A stretch of 19,124 bases of DNA from JBKJZO01 sp046715235 (lineage in GTDB: Bacteria > Actinomycetota > Actinomycetes > BP-191), in the NCBI GenBank assembly GCA_046715235.1, contig JBKJZO010000221.1:1-19124 (forward strand), read 5' to 3'. This document shows, in pieces, positions 1 through 8,340 of the stretch. The translations under genes were made by a program, and so were the position numbers. The notes below the pieces were generated by a model. The model was given only the letters and a program-made list of their open reading frames with translations. It was not told where the DNA came from and searched no databases. Each line of letters begins with the position of its first letter. Positions within the stretch are counted from its first letter, which is position 1.

Positions 1-281
1 GGCACGGTGAGTACGAGCGCCCCGGCCGCGGCTCGCCGTACGACGACATCGGGGACCTCGCCCTGCGCAACGGGTTTGTCGGTACGCCGAGCGGCCCGGT
101 CGCGGTCACGATCGATGTAGTCGTTAGCCCAACCGATCGACAGCTGCCCGGTGAAAACCGCAAGCGCGATGAGTGCCGCACGGGGTCCCATTCCCGCTGC
201 AACAGCGAGTGACGTGGTGATTGCGGTGACGGCAACAACCGGTTCGGGATGGCACGAGGCCGCGAGCGCTTTGATCGCCAC
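1..281 (-). CDS. UbiA-family prenyltransferase, N-terminal part (runs off left edge)
   Basis: The minus-strand reading gives about 93 residues beginning VAIKALAASCHPEP and containing the aspartate-rich motif NDYIDRDRDRAARRTDKP. This is the first Mg2+/prenyl-diphosphate binding motif of UbiA-type membrane prenyltransferases, followed by the usual TDKP-(V/L)A-x-G signature. Residues of roughly 15-50 are hydrophobic, fitting the first two membrane helices. The family transfers a prenyl chain onto an aromatic or other acceptor in the membrane; the acceptor cannot be told from this fragment. The GTG at 281 is preferred because HPEP normally lies close to the N-terminus; a GTG at 326 is an in-frame alternative that adds 15 residues. 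The C-terminal two thirds lie outside the window. The gene is divergent from carD. Confidence 0.8.
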   Translation of the reverse strand, partial: MAIKALAASCHPEPVVAVTAITTSLAVAAGMGPRAALIALAVFTGQLSIGWANDYIDRDRDRAARRTDKPVAQGEVPDVVVRRAAAGALVLTV

Positions 282-394
282 GGCGCCAGTATCTCGGCCC
301 CATCGCGTGCGATGCCCGCCGTCCACGGGCTGATCCGGCAGGGGGGTCTTGATCGACGGTGTATCCTGAAGGCCACGGAAGGGGTATTACGCAC
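282..394 (+). promoter_or_regulatory. Divergent intergenic region with carD promoter and RBS
   Basis: This is a 113-bp gap between the UbiA-like gene and carD. An actinobacterial -10-like hexamer TATCCT lies at 362-367, which would place transcription start near 374. No clear -35 is seen at the right distance; TTGATC at 349-354 is too close to pair with it. The run GGAAGGGG at 377-384 is a good ribosome binding site about 10 nt before the carD ATG. The -10 call is inference from the motif alone. Confidence 0.4.
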
Positions 395-877
395 ATGACT
401 TTTACGGTCGGAGAGACTGTCGTCTACCCGCACCACGGGGCTGCGCTGATCGAAGCTATCGAAAAGCGCATCATCAAAGGCGAAGAGCGTATCTATCTCG
501 TACTCAAGATCGCGCAAGGTGATCTGACCGTTCGAGTCCCTGCAGACAACGCCGAAATCGTCGGTGTCCGTGACGTTGTGGGCGAAGAAGGCCTGGCCAA
601 GGTGTTCGAGGTGCTCCGCGCGCCGCACACCGAAGAGCCGACCAACTGGTCCCGCCGCTACAAGGCCAACCTTGAGAAGCTCGCCTCCGGCGACGTCAAC
701 AAGGTCGCCGAAGTCGTCCGCGACCTCTGGCGCCGCGATCGCGAACGCGGCCTGTCCGCGGGCGAGAAGCGGATGCTGAGCAAGGCCAGGCAGATCCTCG
801 TCAGCGAGCTCGCGTTGGCCGAGGGCACCAACGAGGACAAGGCTGAAGCCGTCCTCGACGAGGTCCTCGCCTCCTAG
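395..877 (+). CDS. carD: CarD family RNA polymerase-binding transcription factor
   Basis: The 160-residue product matches the usual CarD length of about 160. The N-terminal Tudor-like RNA polymerase-interacting domain (residues about 1-53) begins MTFTVGETVVYPHHGAA. The C-terminal helical DNA-binding domain carries the NWSRRYKANLEKL segment with Trp at residue 85, at the same position as the Trp that wedges into the upstream edge of the -10 bubble in mycobacterial CarD. Arg25 and Lys90 are also at their known positions. The family binds the RNA polymerase beta subunit and stabilises open complexes at many promoters, including rRNA promoters. The ATG at 395 is chosen over an in-frame GTG at 359 because it has the ribosome binding site and gives the canonical N-terminus. 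It is the first gene of the plus-strand run, 45 nt before the PIN/TRAM gene. Confidence 0.97.
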   Translation: MTFTVGETVVYPHHGAALIEAIEKRIIKGEERIYLVLKIAQGDLTVRVPADNAEIVGVRDVVGEEGLAKVFEVLRAPHTEEPTNWSRRYKANLEKLASGDVNKVAEVVRDLWRRDRERGLSAGEKRMLSKARQILVSELALAEGTNEDKAEAVLDEVLAS

Positions 878-885
878 CCCGCGCA

Positions 886-903
886 GCCGGCTTCCGGGCC
901 GGC
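886..903 (+). other. GC-rich hairpin between carD and the PIN/TRAM gene
   Basis: GCCGGC at 886-891 is repeated at 898-903 with a 6-nt loop. Each half is self-complementary, so they form a 6-bp stem in RNA. No U-tract follows, so it does not look like a full terminator. It may cause partial attenuation or protect the carD 3' end, giving different levels of carD and the downstream genes. This role is inference. Confidence 0.3.
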
Positions 904-922
904 GGATGGTGAGGAGGATCCG

Positions 923-2056
923 ATGGCGTCCCGACGCAGCGCTGGTGGCGTGGTCGAGCTGCTCCGGCTCCTTTCGGTCGTGTTCTTCGCCGGCGTCGGC
1001 TACGAAGTGGCCCGCATCGTCGACCGAACCGATAGCAACGTCCTCGGCCCGTTCAACGCGATTGCGGTCGGCGTCATCGTCGGTTCGGGTCTCGGTTACG
1101 TCCTGGGCGGTGTGCTCGGCCGCACGACCTTGTCGACAGTCGACCGCGTCGAGGTCGGGCTCCGCGAGTCGTCGGCGGAGGAATTGGTCGCCGGCGCGAT
1201 CGGGCTGGCCATCGGCGTTCTGGTGGCTGCCGGCATGGGCGTGCCGCTTTTCCTGATCCCTGAGCCTTTCATCGCGTTCCCGATCTTCGGCTTCCTCATC
1301 GTTGTTCTCGGTCGCGTGGGCTACAAGCTCGGCCGGGCGAAATACACCGGTGTCCTTGCGCTGTTCGGAGCCCGGGCGGGCATGCCGTCAAAGGAAGTCG
1401 CGACTCCGGCCCTACCACGGCTAGTCGATTCCTCCGTCGCCATCGACGGACGCATACTCGACGTCGTACGAGCCGGTTTCTTGCACGGCAAGATGCTCAT
1501 CTGCAACCCGGTGCTCGCCGAGCTGCAGGGCCTGGCCGACGCAGGTGACGACGCGCGGCGTGCGCGGGGCCGCAAGGGCCTCGGTGTGCTCGAGGCGCTT
1601 CGTCGCGAGCCCAGCGTCGAACTCGAGGTGATCGACGACGACGTGCCAACGGTGCACGAGGTCGACGCCAAGCTCGTGCGCATCCGCCTCGACCGCAACG
1701 CGGCGCTACTGACCCTCGACACCAATCTGGCCAAAGTCGCCGAACTCGCCGGGGTCAGGGTGCTCAACCTGCACGCACTCGCCCAGGCGCTGCGACCTCC
1801 GGTGGCGGCGGGCGAGGACGTGCCGGTGCTGCTGCTCAAGCCGGGCAAGGAACCCGGCCAGGCGGTGGGTTATCTCGACGACGGCACCATGGTCGTCAGC
1901 GAACGGTCACGTGAGCACATCGGCAAAGAGGTCGTCGTCCGCGTGACGAGCGTGTTGACGACGGCGAACGGGCGGCTGGTCTTCGCGCACCCGGCCGACG
2001 AGGCGGGCTCCGCGGGCGTGTCACCCATCGGCCGCCGCCGGACCGGCCGAGAGTGA
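923..2056 (+). CDS. Membrane-anchored PIN/TRAM domain protein (YacL-like putative RNase)
   Basis: The 377-residue protein has about four N-terminal membrane helices (residues roughly 11-30, 43-65, 88-110, 112-132). A PIN nuclease domain follows (about 165-290), then a TRAM RNA-binding domain (about 297-357, LLLKPGKEPGQAVGYLDDGT). Candidate metal-binding acidic residues of the PIN site are Asp169, Glu200, Asp248 and Asp266. This order is that of the Bacillus YacL family, conserved next to carD and ispD in many actinobacteria. The substrate is unknown; a membrane-tethered ribonuclease is inferred from the domains. The ATG at 923 has GAGGAGG at 911-917. Its stop overlaps the ispD GTG by 4 nt (GTGA), which suggests translational coupling. 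The C-terminal 20 residues are basic and probably disordered. Confidence 0.92.
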   Translation: MASRRSAGGVVELLRLLSVVFFAGVGYEVARIVDRTDSNVLGPFNAIAVGVIVGSGLGYVLGGVLGRTTLSTVDRVEVGLRESSAEELVAGAIGLAIGVLVAAGMGVPLFLIPEPFIAFPIFGFLIVVLGRVGYKLGRAKYTGVLALFGARAGMPSKEVATPALPRLVDSSVAIDGRILDVVRAGFLHGKMLICNPVLAELQGLADAGDDARRARGRKGLGVLEALRREPSVELEVIDDDVPTVHEVDAKLVRIRLDRNAALLTLDTNLAKVAELAGVRVLNLHALAQALRPPVAAGEDVPVLLLKPGKEPGQAVGYLDDGTMVVSERSREHIGKEVVVRVTSVLTTANGRLVFAHPADEAGSAGVSPIGRRRTGRE

Positions 2057-2748
2057 CCGTCGCGGCGGTGGTCCCGGCCGCTGGACGCGGCGAGCGGCTC
2101 GGGCCGGGCATGCCGAAAGCACTGCGGCCACTGGCTGGGACGCCGATGCTCGTGCACGCGGTTCGCGGACTGCTCGGGGCGCGACTGGTCGATTTCGTCG
2201 TCGTCGCTGCGCCGTCCGGCGACGAGGCTGAGGTGTCCGCGGTCCTGGCCAACTACGACGTCGGCAAGGAAGTGCTGATCGTGTCGGGCGGCGCGACGCG
2301 CCAGGAGTCGGTACGCCGCGCGCTCGACTCGCTGCCCGCCGACGTCGATGTTGTCCTCGTCCATGACGCGGCTCGTCCGCTGGCACCCAGCGAGCTGGCC
2401 GACGCCGTTGTGCAACGAATCCGTGCCGGAGCGCTGGCCGTCGTTCCCGGGCTGCCGGTGACTGACACCGTCAAGCGAGTCGACGCGGGGGGCACCGTCG
2501 TCGAGACGTTGCGCAGGGACGAGCTCGTCGCCGTACAGACGCCGCAGGGGTTCACCCGGGAGCTGTTGGCGAAGGCGCACGATGCCGCGCTCATCGACGG
2601 CTACACCGCCAGCGACGATGCAGGCCTGGCCGAACGCGTAGGTGCCACCGTTTCGGTGGTCGCCGGCAGCGAAGAAGCTTTCAAGGTGACCCGTCCGACC
2701 GATCTGGTTTTCGCCGAGGCTCTGCTGCGCGAGCGTCGTGGCCGCTGA
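2053..2748 (+). CDS. ispD: 2-C-methyl-D-erythritol 4-phosphate cytidylyltransferase
   Basis: IspD joins CTP and MEP to give CDP-methylerythritol and diphosphate, the third step of the MEP isoprenoid pathway, in the cytoplasm. The 231-residue product is of normal length. The N-terminal nucleotide-binding signature VPAAGRGERLGPGMPKALRPL carries Arg15 and Lys22, the residues that stabilise the transition state. VHDAARPL lies near residue 97, followed by VTDTVKRV, QTPQGF and the SDDA segment. The GTG start is inside the last codons of the PIN/TRAM gene. The gene also overlaps the ispF start by 11 nt, so the two consecutive pathway enzymes are probably made together. Confidence 0.97.
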   Translation: MTVAAVVPAAGRGERLGPGMPKALRPLAGTPMLVHAVRGLLGARLVDFVVVAAPSGDEAEVSAVLANYDVGKEVLIVSGGATRQESVRRALDSLPADVDVVLVHDAARPLAPSELADAVVQRIRAGALAVVPGLPVTDTVKRVDAGGTVVETLRRDELVAVQTPQGFTRELLAKAHDAALIDGYTASDDAGLAERVGATVSVVAGSEEAFKVTRPTDLVFAEALLRERRGR

Positions 2749-3217
2749 GCTTCCGCGCGTCGGCGTCGGTGTCGACGTACACCCCTACGATTACGGGCGC
2801 GACCTGTGGCTGGCGGGGATCGCGTGGCCCGACGAGACCGGGCTGACCGGTCATTCCGACGGCGATGTCGCGGCGCACGCGTGCTGCGACGCGCTGCTGT
2901 CCGCTGCGGGGATGGGCGACCTCGGATCGCAGTTCGGTACGTCGGACCCGCAGTGGGCGGGCGCGTCCGGAGTCGCTCTGCTCACTGAGACGGCGCGCCG
3001 ACTGCGCGCAGCCGGCTGGCAGATTGGCAACATCGCGGTCCAGGTGATCGGCGAACGTCCGAAGCTCGCGGCCCGCCGCGAGGAAGCCGAGATCGCGCTG
3101 TCCGCGGCCGTGGGCGCCCCCGTGACGGTGAGCGCGACGACGAGCGACGGGCTCGGCCTCACCGGCCGCGGTGAGGGCCTTGCCGCAGTGGCCACGGCAA
3201 TCGTCGCCCGCACGTAG
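2738..3217 (+). CDS. ispF: 2-C-methyl-D-erythritol 2,4-cyclodiphosphate synthase
   Basis: IspF cyclises CDP-methylerythritol 2-phosphate to MEcPP with release of CMP, two steps after IspD. The 159-residue length matches the family. The metal ligands are visible: Asp13 and His15 in GVDVHPYD, and His47 in AHACCDAL. The substrate-loop motif GHSDGD is at 38-43, DLG at 61-63 and TTSDGLGLTGRGEG near the C-terminus. The last segment usually reads TT-(T/S)-E-x-LGF-x-GR; Asp here replaces the common Glu, a mild change. The GTG at 2738, inside ispD, is the only start that keeps the first strand. The kinase IspE is not in the window. Confidence 0.97.
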   Translation: MAAELPRVGVGVDVHPYDYGRDLWLAGIAWPDETGLTGHSDGDVAAHACCDALLSAAGMGDLGSQFGTSDPQWAGASGVALLTETARRLRAAGWQIGNIAVQVIGERPKLAARREEAEIALSAAVGAPVTVSATTSDGLGLTGRGEGLAAVATAIVART

Positions 3218-3246
3218 CCCGGTCAGAACTCGCCAGGAGGAGCCGC

Positions 3247-3645
3247 ATGTCCCAGACGTTGCCGGACGAGGCGAAGGCGTTGCTGGACTCGAAGGTCTAC
3301 GTAACGCTCGCGACCATCAACGAGGACGGCTCACCGCAGCTCACCGTCAACTGGGTGAAGCGCGACGGCGACGACATCCTGCTGTCGACCATCAGAGGGC
3401 GCCGCAAGGAACGCAACCTGCGCCGCGACCCGCGGGTGTCGGTTCTCGCGATGAATCCCGACGACCCCGACAACTACCTGGAGGTCCGCGGGTCGGTGAC
3501 CGTGACCGAGGAAGGTGGCGTCGACCTCATCAACGAGCTGTGTCAGAAGTACCGGGGGTACTCGCCGTATCCGCTGCTCGCCCAGCAGGCCCAGCGCGTC
3601 GTCGTACGGCTCAAGCCGGAGCACGTCGTATGGCGGGTGCTCTGA
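3247..3645 (+). CDS. PPOX-fold (split beta-barrel) F420/FMN-dependent oxidoreductase
   Basis: The 132-residue protein resembles pyridoxamine-5'-phosphate-oxidase-like proteins of the Rv1155 type. It opens with LLDSKVYVTLATINEDGSPQLT, the first barrel strands, followed by GRRKERNLRRDPRVS, the cofactor-phosphate binding segment, and YLEVRGSVTVTEEGG. In actinobacteria such small single-domain proteins commonly bind coenzyme F420, some bind FMN; the cofactor cannot be decided here. A strong RBS (AGGAGG just upstream) precedes the ATG, 29 nt after ispF. It sits between ispF and cysS, genes that are often adjacent in actinobacteria, so it may be a later insertion in the run. The physiological substrate is unknown. 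Confidence 0.85.
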   Translation: MSQTLPDEAKALLDSKVYVTLATINEDGSPQLTVNWVKRDGDDILLSTIRGRRKERNLRRDPRVSVLAMNPDDPDNYLEVRGSVTVTEEGGVDLINELCQKYRGYSPYPLLAQQAQRVVVRLKPEHVVWRVL

Positions 3646-3700
3646 TCCCGCGTAGCATCTGTCCGTCCCGATCCGGTCCGGTAGCGAAGAGGTCGTCCGC

Positions 3701-5125
3701 GTGGCGCTGGTGCTCTACGACACGATGACGCGCCTGCCTCGGCCGTTCGAGCCGGTGCGGCCGGGTTTCGCGGGCCTCTACCTGTGCGGTCCCACGGTTC
3801 AGTCGGGGCCGCACGTCGGCCATGTGCGCAGCGCAATCGCGTTCGACATGCTGCGGCGCTGGCTCATGGCCAGCGGGTACGACGTCACCTACGTGCGCAA
3901 CGTCACTGACATCGACGACAAGATCATCAACAACGCTGCCGTGCAGGGCACGACGCCGTGGGCGCTGGCCGAGCGAAACACGCGCGCGTTCACCGCGGCG
4001 TACGACGCACTCGGCGTCCTGCCGCCGACGGTGGAACCGCGGGCGACCGGTCATGTACCCGAGATGATCGAGCTGATGAAAGTGCTCATCGATCGCGGCC
4101 ATGCCTACGCCGCGGGGGGTGACGTCTACTTCGACGTCGCATCGTTCGAGCCGTACGGCGCGCTGTCGGGGCAGCGGCCGCAGGAGATGCAGCAGGGTGA
4201 GGCCGACGACACGCACAAGCGCAGCCCGGTCGACTTCGCGTTGTGGAAGTCGGCGAAGCCGGGCGAGCCGTCCTGGCCGACGCCGTGGGGTGAGGGCCGC
4301 CCAGGCTGGCATCTCGAATGCTCGGCGATGGCGACGAAGTACCTCGGGCAGCCGTTCGACATCCACGGTGGCGGGCTCGACCTCGTCTTCCCCCATCACG
4401 AGAACGAACTCGCCCAGTCGGTCTGCGCTGCCGGCGTCGACTTCGCGCGCTTCTGGTTCCACAACGGCCTGGTCAACATCGGCGGCACCAAGATGAGCAA
4501 GTCGCTGGGCAACTCGGCGATCGTCGCTGATGTGCTCGCGTCCGGCGTACGCGCCCCCGTCCTGCGCTACTGCCTCGGGGCGGCGCACTACCGGTCGGGC
4601 ATCGACTACACCGACGACACACTCGCCGAGGCGGCGTCGGCGTACGGGCGGCTGGAGACGTTCGTGCGCAACGCCGTCGACCGACTCGACGGGGTCGGTG
4701 CCGGCGACGATGTCCTCGTGGCAGCGCACGACGACGACGCCATCTGGTCATCGTTCGCGGCGGCAATGGACGACGACCTGGCCGTGCCGCGCGCCCTCGC
4801 CGTGCTCCACACGGCCGTCGGTGAGGGCAACCGGCTGCTGGCGGAGCCGACCGTCGACAAGGCCGCGCTGGCAGCGACGCTGTTCTCCGTGCGCCGCGGA
4901 CTCGCCGTACTCGGTCTCGATCCGATCGCGCAGTGGCCGAGTGCTGGCGGCGACCTGATGGGCACCGTGTCCGCGCTGGTCGACATCGCGATCGAGGCAC
5001 GCACGTCCGCGAGGTCCCGCAAGGACTACGCCGAGTCCGACGCGATCCGCGATCAGCTCGCGGCCGCCGGCATCACCGTCGAGGACACCGCGGGGGGTGT
5101 CCGGTGGCATCTGGACGGTCGGTAG
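3701..5125 (+). CDS. cysS: Cysteinyl-tRNA synthetase
   Basis: CysS charges tRNA-Cys with cysteine using ATP. The 474-residue class I synthetase shows the HIGH-type motif HVGH at 38-41 and KMSKS at 264-268. Zinc-ligand segments are LCGPTV (Cys29), HLECSAMA and FPHHENELAQS, all as in CysS. The C-terminal part (about 330-474) is helical and anticodon-binding, ending GITVEDTAGGVRWHLDGR. I considered the paralogue MshC, the mycothiol ligase. The length, the intact C-terminal anticodon-binding extension and the position before rlmB favour CysS. The GTG at 3701 follows GAAGAGG. A possible internal -10 (TAGCAT, 3653-3658) lies in the 55-nt gap before it. The 3' end overlaps the start of rlmB by 22 nt. 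Confidence 0.95.
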   Translation: MALVLYDTMTRLPRPFEPVRPGFAGLYLCGPTVQSGPHVGHVRSAIAFDMLRRWLMASGYDVTYVRNVTDIDDKIINNAAVQGTTPWALAERNTRAFTAAYDALGVLPPTVEPRATGHVPEMIELMKVLIDRGHAYAAGGDVYFDVASFEPYGALSGQRPQEMQQGEADDTHKRSPVDFALWKSAKPGEPSWPTPWGEGRPGWHLECSAMATKYLGQPFDIHGGGLDLVFPHHENELAQSVCAAGVDFARFWFHNGLVNIGGTKMSKSLGNSAIVADVLASGVRAPVLRYCLGAAHYRSGIDYTDDTLAEAASAYGRLETFVRNAVDRLDGVGAGDDVLVAAHDDDAIWSSFAAAMDDDLAVPRALAVLHTAVGEGNRLLAEPTVDKAALAATLFSVRRGLAVLGLDPIAQWPSAGGDLMGTVSALVDIAIEARTSARSRKDYAESDAIRDQLAAAGITVEDTAGGVRWHLDGR

Positions 5126-6159
5126 GCGGCTCCTCGCCCAAGCCGAGGTCGGGAGCGGGCGCGAAGAAGTCGATAGCGGGCGGCGGCGCCGGCGGTCGCG
5201 CGGGCAAGGCGGGTTCCCATCGCAAGGGCGCCTCCACCGGCTCCGGCGGCTACGGCAAGAAGCGGCTCGAAGGCCGCGGCCCGACGCCGCCGGCGGAGGA
5301 GCGCACGGGACACCCGAAGGCCCGCGCGAAAGCGCGCGCCGATCGGGTCACCGCGACGAAACCAGCCGCGAAGATCGCGGGGATCCCCGTCCGGTCGGCG
5401 CGCGGCAAGGGCGACACCGAGGAGGTCATCGTCGGCCGCAACCCGGTTGTCGAGGCGCTCAGGTCGCGGGTGCCGGCCAAGGGCCTCGTCATCGCGCTCG
5501 GCCTTGACTACGACGACCGCGTGACCGAGGCGTTGCGGCTGGCGACGAGGCACGAGATCCCCGTCCGCGAGGCGCAGCGCAGCGAGCTCGACCGCGTCAC
5601 TTCCGGTGCGGTGCACCAGGGGCTCGCGCTCGTCGTACCGCCCTACCAGTACGCCGACCCGCAGGATCTGCTCGACAGTGCAGTCGCCGCCGGGTCAGGC
5701 GGCTTGCTCGTCGCGCTCGACGGTGTGACCGACCCGCACAACCTCGGCGCGATCGTTCGGTCGGCCGCGGCGTTCGGCGCGCAGGGCGTCGTCATCCCCG
5801 AACGTCGATCCGCGGGCATGACCGCGACGGCATGGAAGACCTCCGCAGGGGCGGCGGCGCGCATCCCGGTCGCTCGTGCCACCAACCTGACGCGCGCATT
5901 GAAGTCGTTCGCCGCCGCCGGATTGCGGGTGGTCGGGCTCGAGGGCGAAGCCGATGTCTCGCTCGATCAGTTCGACGACGCGACCGAGCCGCTGGTGCTC
6001 GTCGTGGGCGCGGAGGGCAAAGGCCTGAGCCGGCTGGTGTCCGAGACCTGCGACGCGCTGGTCCGGATCCCGATGTCAGGCGCGGTCGAGTCGCTCAATG
6101 CCAGCGTCGCGACGGCCGTCGTACTCGCGGAGATCGCGCGCCGCCGCCGTACCGCCTGA
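5104..6159 (+). CDS. rlmB: 23S rRNA (guanosine-2'-O-)-methyltransferase, TrmH/SpoU family
   Basis: This SAM-dependent SPOUT methyltransferase probably methylates the ribose of G2251 (E. coli numbering) in 23S rRNA. The 351-residue product starts with a basic, Gly/Ser/Lys-rich and probably disordered tail (1-105). Next comes the SpoU substrate-binding domain (from EEVIVGRNPVVEAL, about 107-180) and the knotted catalytic domain. The three SPOUT motifs are present: DPHNLGAIVRSA, LVLVVGAEGKGLS and IPMSGAVESLNASVATAVV. The long tail is common in actinobacterial members and still carries the LEGRGPTPPAEER segment. The GTG at 5104 lies inside cysS and is the first start giving the expected sequence. 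Upstream in-frame residues are out-of-frame cysS translation. Confidence 0.93.
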   Translation: MASGRSVGGSSPKPRSGAGAKKSIAGGGAGGRAGKAGSHRKGASTGSGGYGKKRLEGRGPTPPAEERTGHPKARAKARADRVTATKPAAKIAGIPVRSARGKGDTEEVIVGRNPVVEALRSRVPAKGLVIALGLDYDDRVTEALRLATRHEIPVREAQRSELDRVTSGAVHQGLALVVPPYQYADPQDLLDSAVAAGSGGLLVALDGVTDPHNLGAIVRSAAAFGAQGVVIPERRSAGMTATAWKTSAGAAARIPVARATNLTRALKSFAAAGLRVVGLEGEADVSLDQFDDATEPLVLVVGAEGKGLSRLVSETCDALVRIPMSGAVESLNASVATAVVLAEIARRRRTA

Positions 6160-6163
6160 CCCG

Positions 6164-7249
<1,086 letters not shown>

Positions 7250-7282
7250 GTCAGCGGTCCTTCCTCTCGCGCAAGGGAGCCC

Positions 7283-7319
7283 TGCGGCCAGGGTAGTAGG
7301 AGACGTCCCCTGTGGGGAA
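7283..7319 (-). promoter_or_regulatory. Putative ugpC promoter with inverted repeat
   Basis: On the minus strand a -10-like hexamer TACCCT lies at 7295-7290. The perfect inverted repeat TCCCC-TGT-GGGGA at 7306-7318 covers the place where the -35 would be. Such a repeat over a -35 is a common operator layout, and MalK-type genes are often sugar-regulated, so it is a candidate repressor site. The assignment rests on motif and position only. Confidence 0.3.
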
Positions 7320-7360
7320 CGCCTCCAGTGCCACCTCAACGCGCGCTGGCCGTTCGCAGA

Positions 7361-7381
7361 TAGCTACTACCATGCGTTGTT
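7361..7381 (+). promoter_or_regulatory. Possible -10 region of the tRNA-Thr gene
   Basis: The AT-rich stretch TAGCTACTACCAT lies 19-31 nt before the tRNA. TACCAT at 7368-7373 would start transcription near 7380. No convincing -35 is seen. The call depends on position and local AT content. Confidence 0.3.
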
Positions 7382-7391
7382 GCACCATCCC

Positions 7392-7465
7392 GCCGGCGTG
7401 GCGCAAATGGCTAGCGCAGCCGACTTGTAATCGGCAGGTTCGGGGTTCGAGTCCCCGCGTCGGCT
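7392..7465 (+). tRNA. tRNA-Thr (anticodon UGU)
   Basis: A complete cloverleaf can be folded. The acceptor stem is GCCGGCG/CGTCGGC (one G-U pair), the D stem GCGC/GCGC, and the anticodon stem GCCGA/TCGGC with loop CTTGTAA and anticodon TGT at 7426-7428. The variable loop is AGGTT and the T arm is CGGGG-TTCGAGT-CCCCG. The discriminator base is T at 7465, and no CCA is encoded, so CCA must be added after transcription. It reads ACA codons, which are rare in GC-rich genomes, and may wobble to ACG. Confidence 0.97.
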
Positions 7466-7477
7466 CTCTCCTAAACC

Positions 7478-7499
7478 CCGGACTGCCCGGCCGTCTTTT
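7478..7499 (+). terminator. Weak hairpin with T-run after the tRNA
   Basis: CCGG-ACTGC-CCGG (7478-7490) is followed by CCGTCTTTT. On the minus strand the same hairpin is followed by GGTTT, so it could serve both the tRNA and the convergent ABC permease gene. The stem is only 4 bp, so the call is weak. Confidence 0.25.
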
Positions 7500-7524
7500 G
7501 CGCGGCGGTTCTGCAGGACCCAGG

Positions 7525-8340
7525 TCAGGCGTCGCGCTTCGAGATGGCGAATGCGCCGACAGCGAGCGATCCCACGACCCAGACCACGGCGACGACGAGT
7601 GCGCGGCCGGGCGAGAGGATCTGCGGGTCCGGCTTCAGCGCCATCAGGCCCTCGCCGGCGGAAGCAACCATCCATTCGTCGATGACGGCCCAGCGCCGCG
7701 GCAGCAGGTCCGCGATCGTCGGCAGCAGGAAGATGACGCCGACCAGGGCGACCACGGCGCCCGCGGTATGCCGGACGATCGTTCCCAGCCCGAGGCCGAC
7801 GAGTGCTATGACGGCGATGTAGAGACCGCCGCCGAACACCGCGCGGGCGACGCCCGGGTCGCCGAGGCTGTCCTGAATGTCGCGCCGGCTGAGCAGCGAC
7901 TGGGCAACGCCGAACGAGGCCAGTGAGAGTGCCGTCCCGACCGCAAGCGCCCCGCCGCCGATCACCGTGGCCTTGGCCAGGAGCAAGGTGCGTCGGCGCG
8001 GGACCGCCGCGAGCGTCGTACGAATCAGGCCCGTGCCGTACTCGGATGTCATCGCGAGGATGCCCAGCGTGCCGATCGCCAGCTGGCCCAGCCACAAGCC
8101 GGCCAGGCTGAGGTCGGTGCCGCTGACGGTCGCCTGCTCGTCCGGCGACATCTTCGGGTAGAAGTTCGCGACGGCAAGGGCGATGACCGCCGCCAGGCCG
8201 ATGGTGATTAGCGCCGCCACAGCGAGCGACCAGTAGCTGGACCGGACCGAGCGGAACTTCGTCCACTCGGCGGTCACCGCATCCCGGTAGTGCCCGCGGC
8301 CGCGGCTCTTCGAGGTGGCGTCGAGTGCCAGCGTGGTCAT
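7525..8340 (-). CDS. ABC-2 type transporter permease
   Basis: The 271-residue membrane protein has about six helices (residues roughly 38-60, 78-98, 122-148, 167-188, 192-210, 246-267). It carries the hallmarks of this export permease class in actinobacteria: EWTKFRSVRS before helix 1 and TSEYGTGLIRTTL after helix 2. It partners the ATPase encoded just upstream. The start ATG at 8340 overlaps the ATPase stop as ATGA, indicating translational coupling. An exporter of a lipid, peptide or antibiotic is likely; the substrate cannot be read from sequence. The divergent two-component system supports a role in envelope stress or drug response. Confidence 0.88.
   Translation of the reverse strand: MTTLALDATSKSRGRGHYRDAVTAEWTKFRSVRSSYWSLAVAALITIGLAAVIALAVANFYPKMSPDEQATVSGTDLSLAGLWLGQLAIGTLGILAMTSEYGTGLIRTTLAAVPRRRTLLLAKATVIGGGALAVGTALSLASFGVAQSLLSRRDIQDSLGDPGVARAVFGGGLYIAVIALVGLGLGTIVRHTAGAVVALVGVIFLLPTIADLLPRRWAVIDEWMVASAGEGLMALKPDPQILSPGRALVVAVVWVVGSLAVGAFAISKRDA

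Noticed and set aside
886..903. Factor-independent terminator after carD
   Set aside because: The hairpin is real but no T-run follows, and the next gene starts only 20 nt on, so it is at most an attenuator.
3611..4729. Minus-strand open frame of 372 codons over cysS
   Set aside because: The plus strand encodes an unmistakable CysS. The antisense frame is a by-product of third-position GC and shows no domain.
7392..7465. tRNA-Thr gene as an integration site of a mobile element
   Set aside because: No integrase lies nearby, I find no repeat of the tRNA 3' end in the window, and the genes on both sides look like ordinary chromosomal genes.
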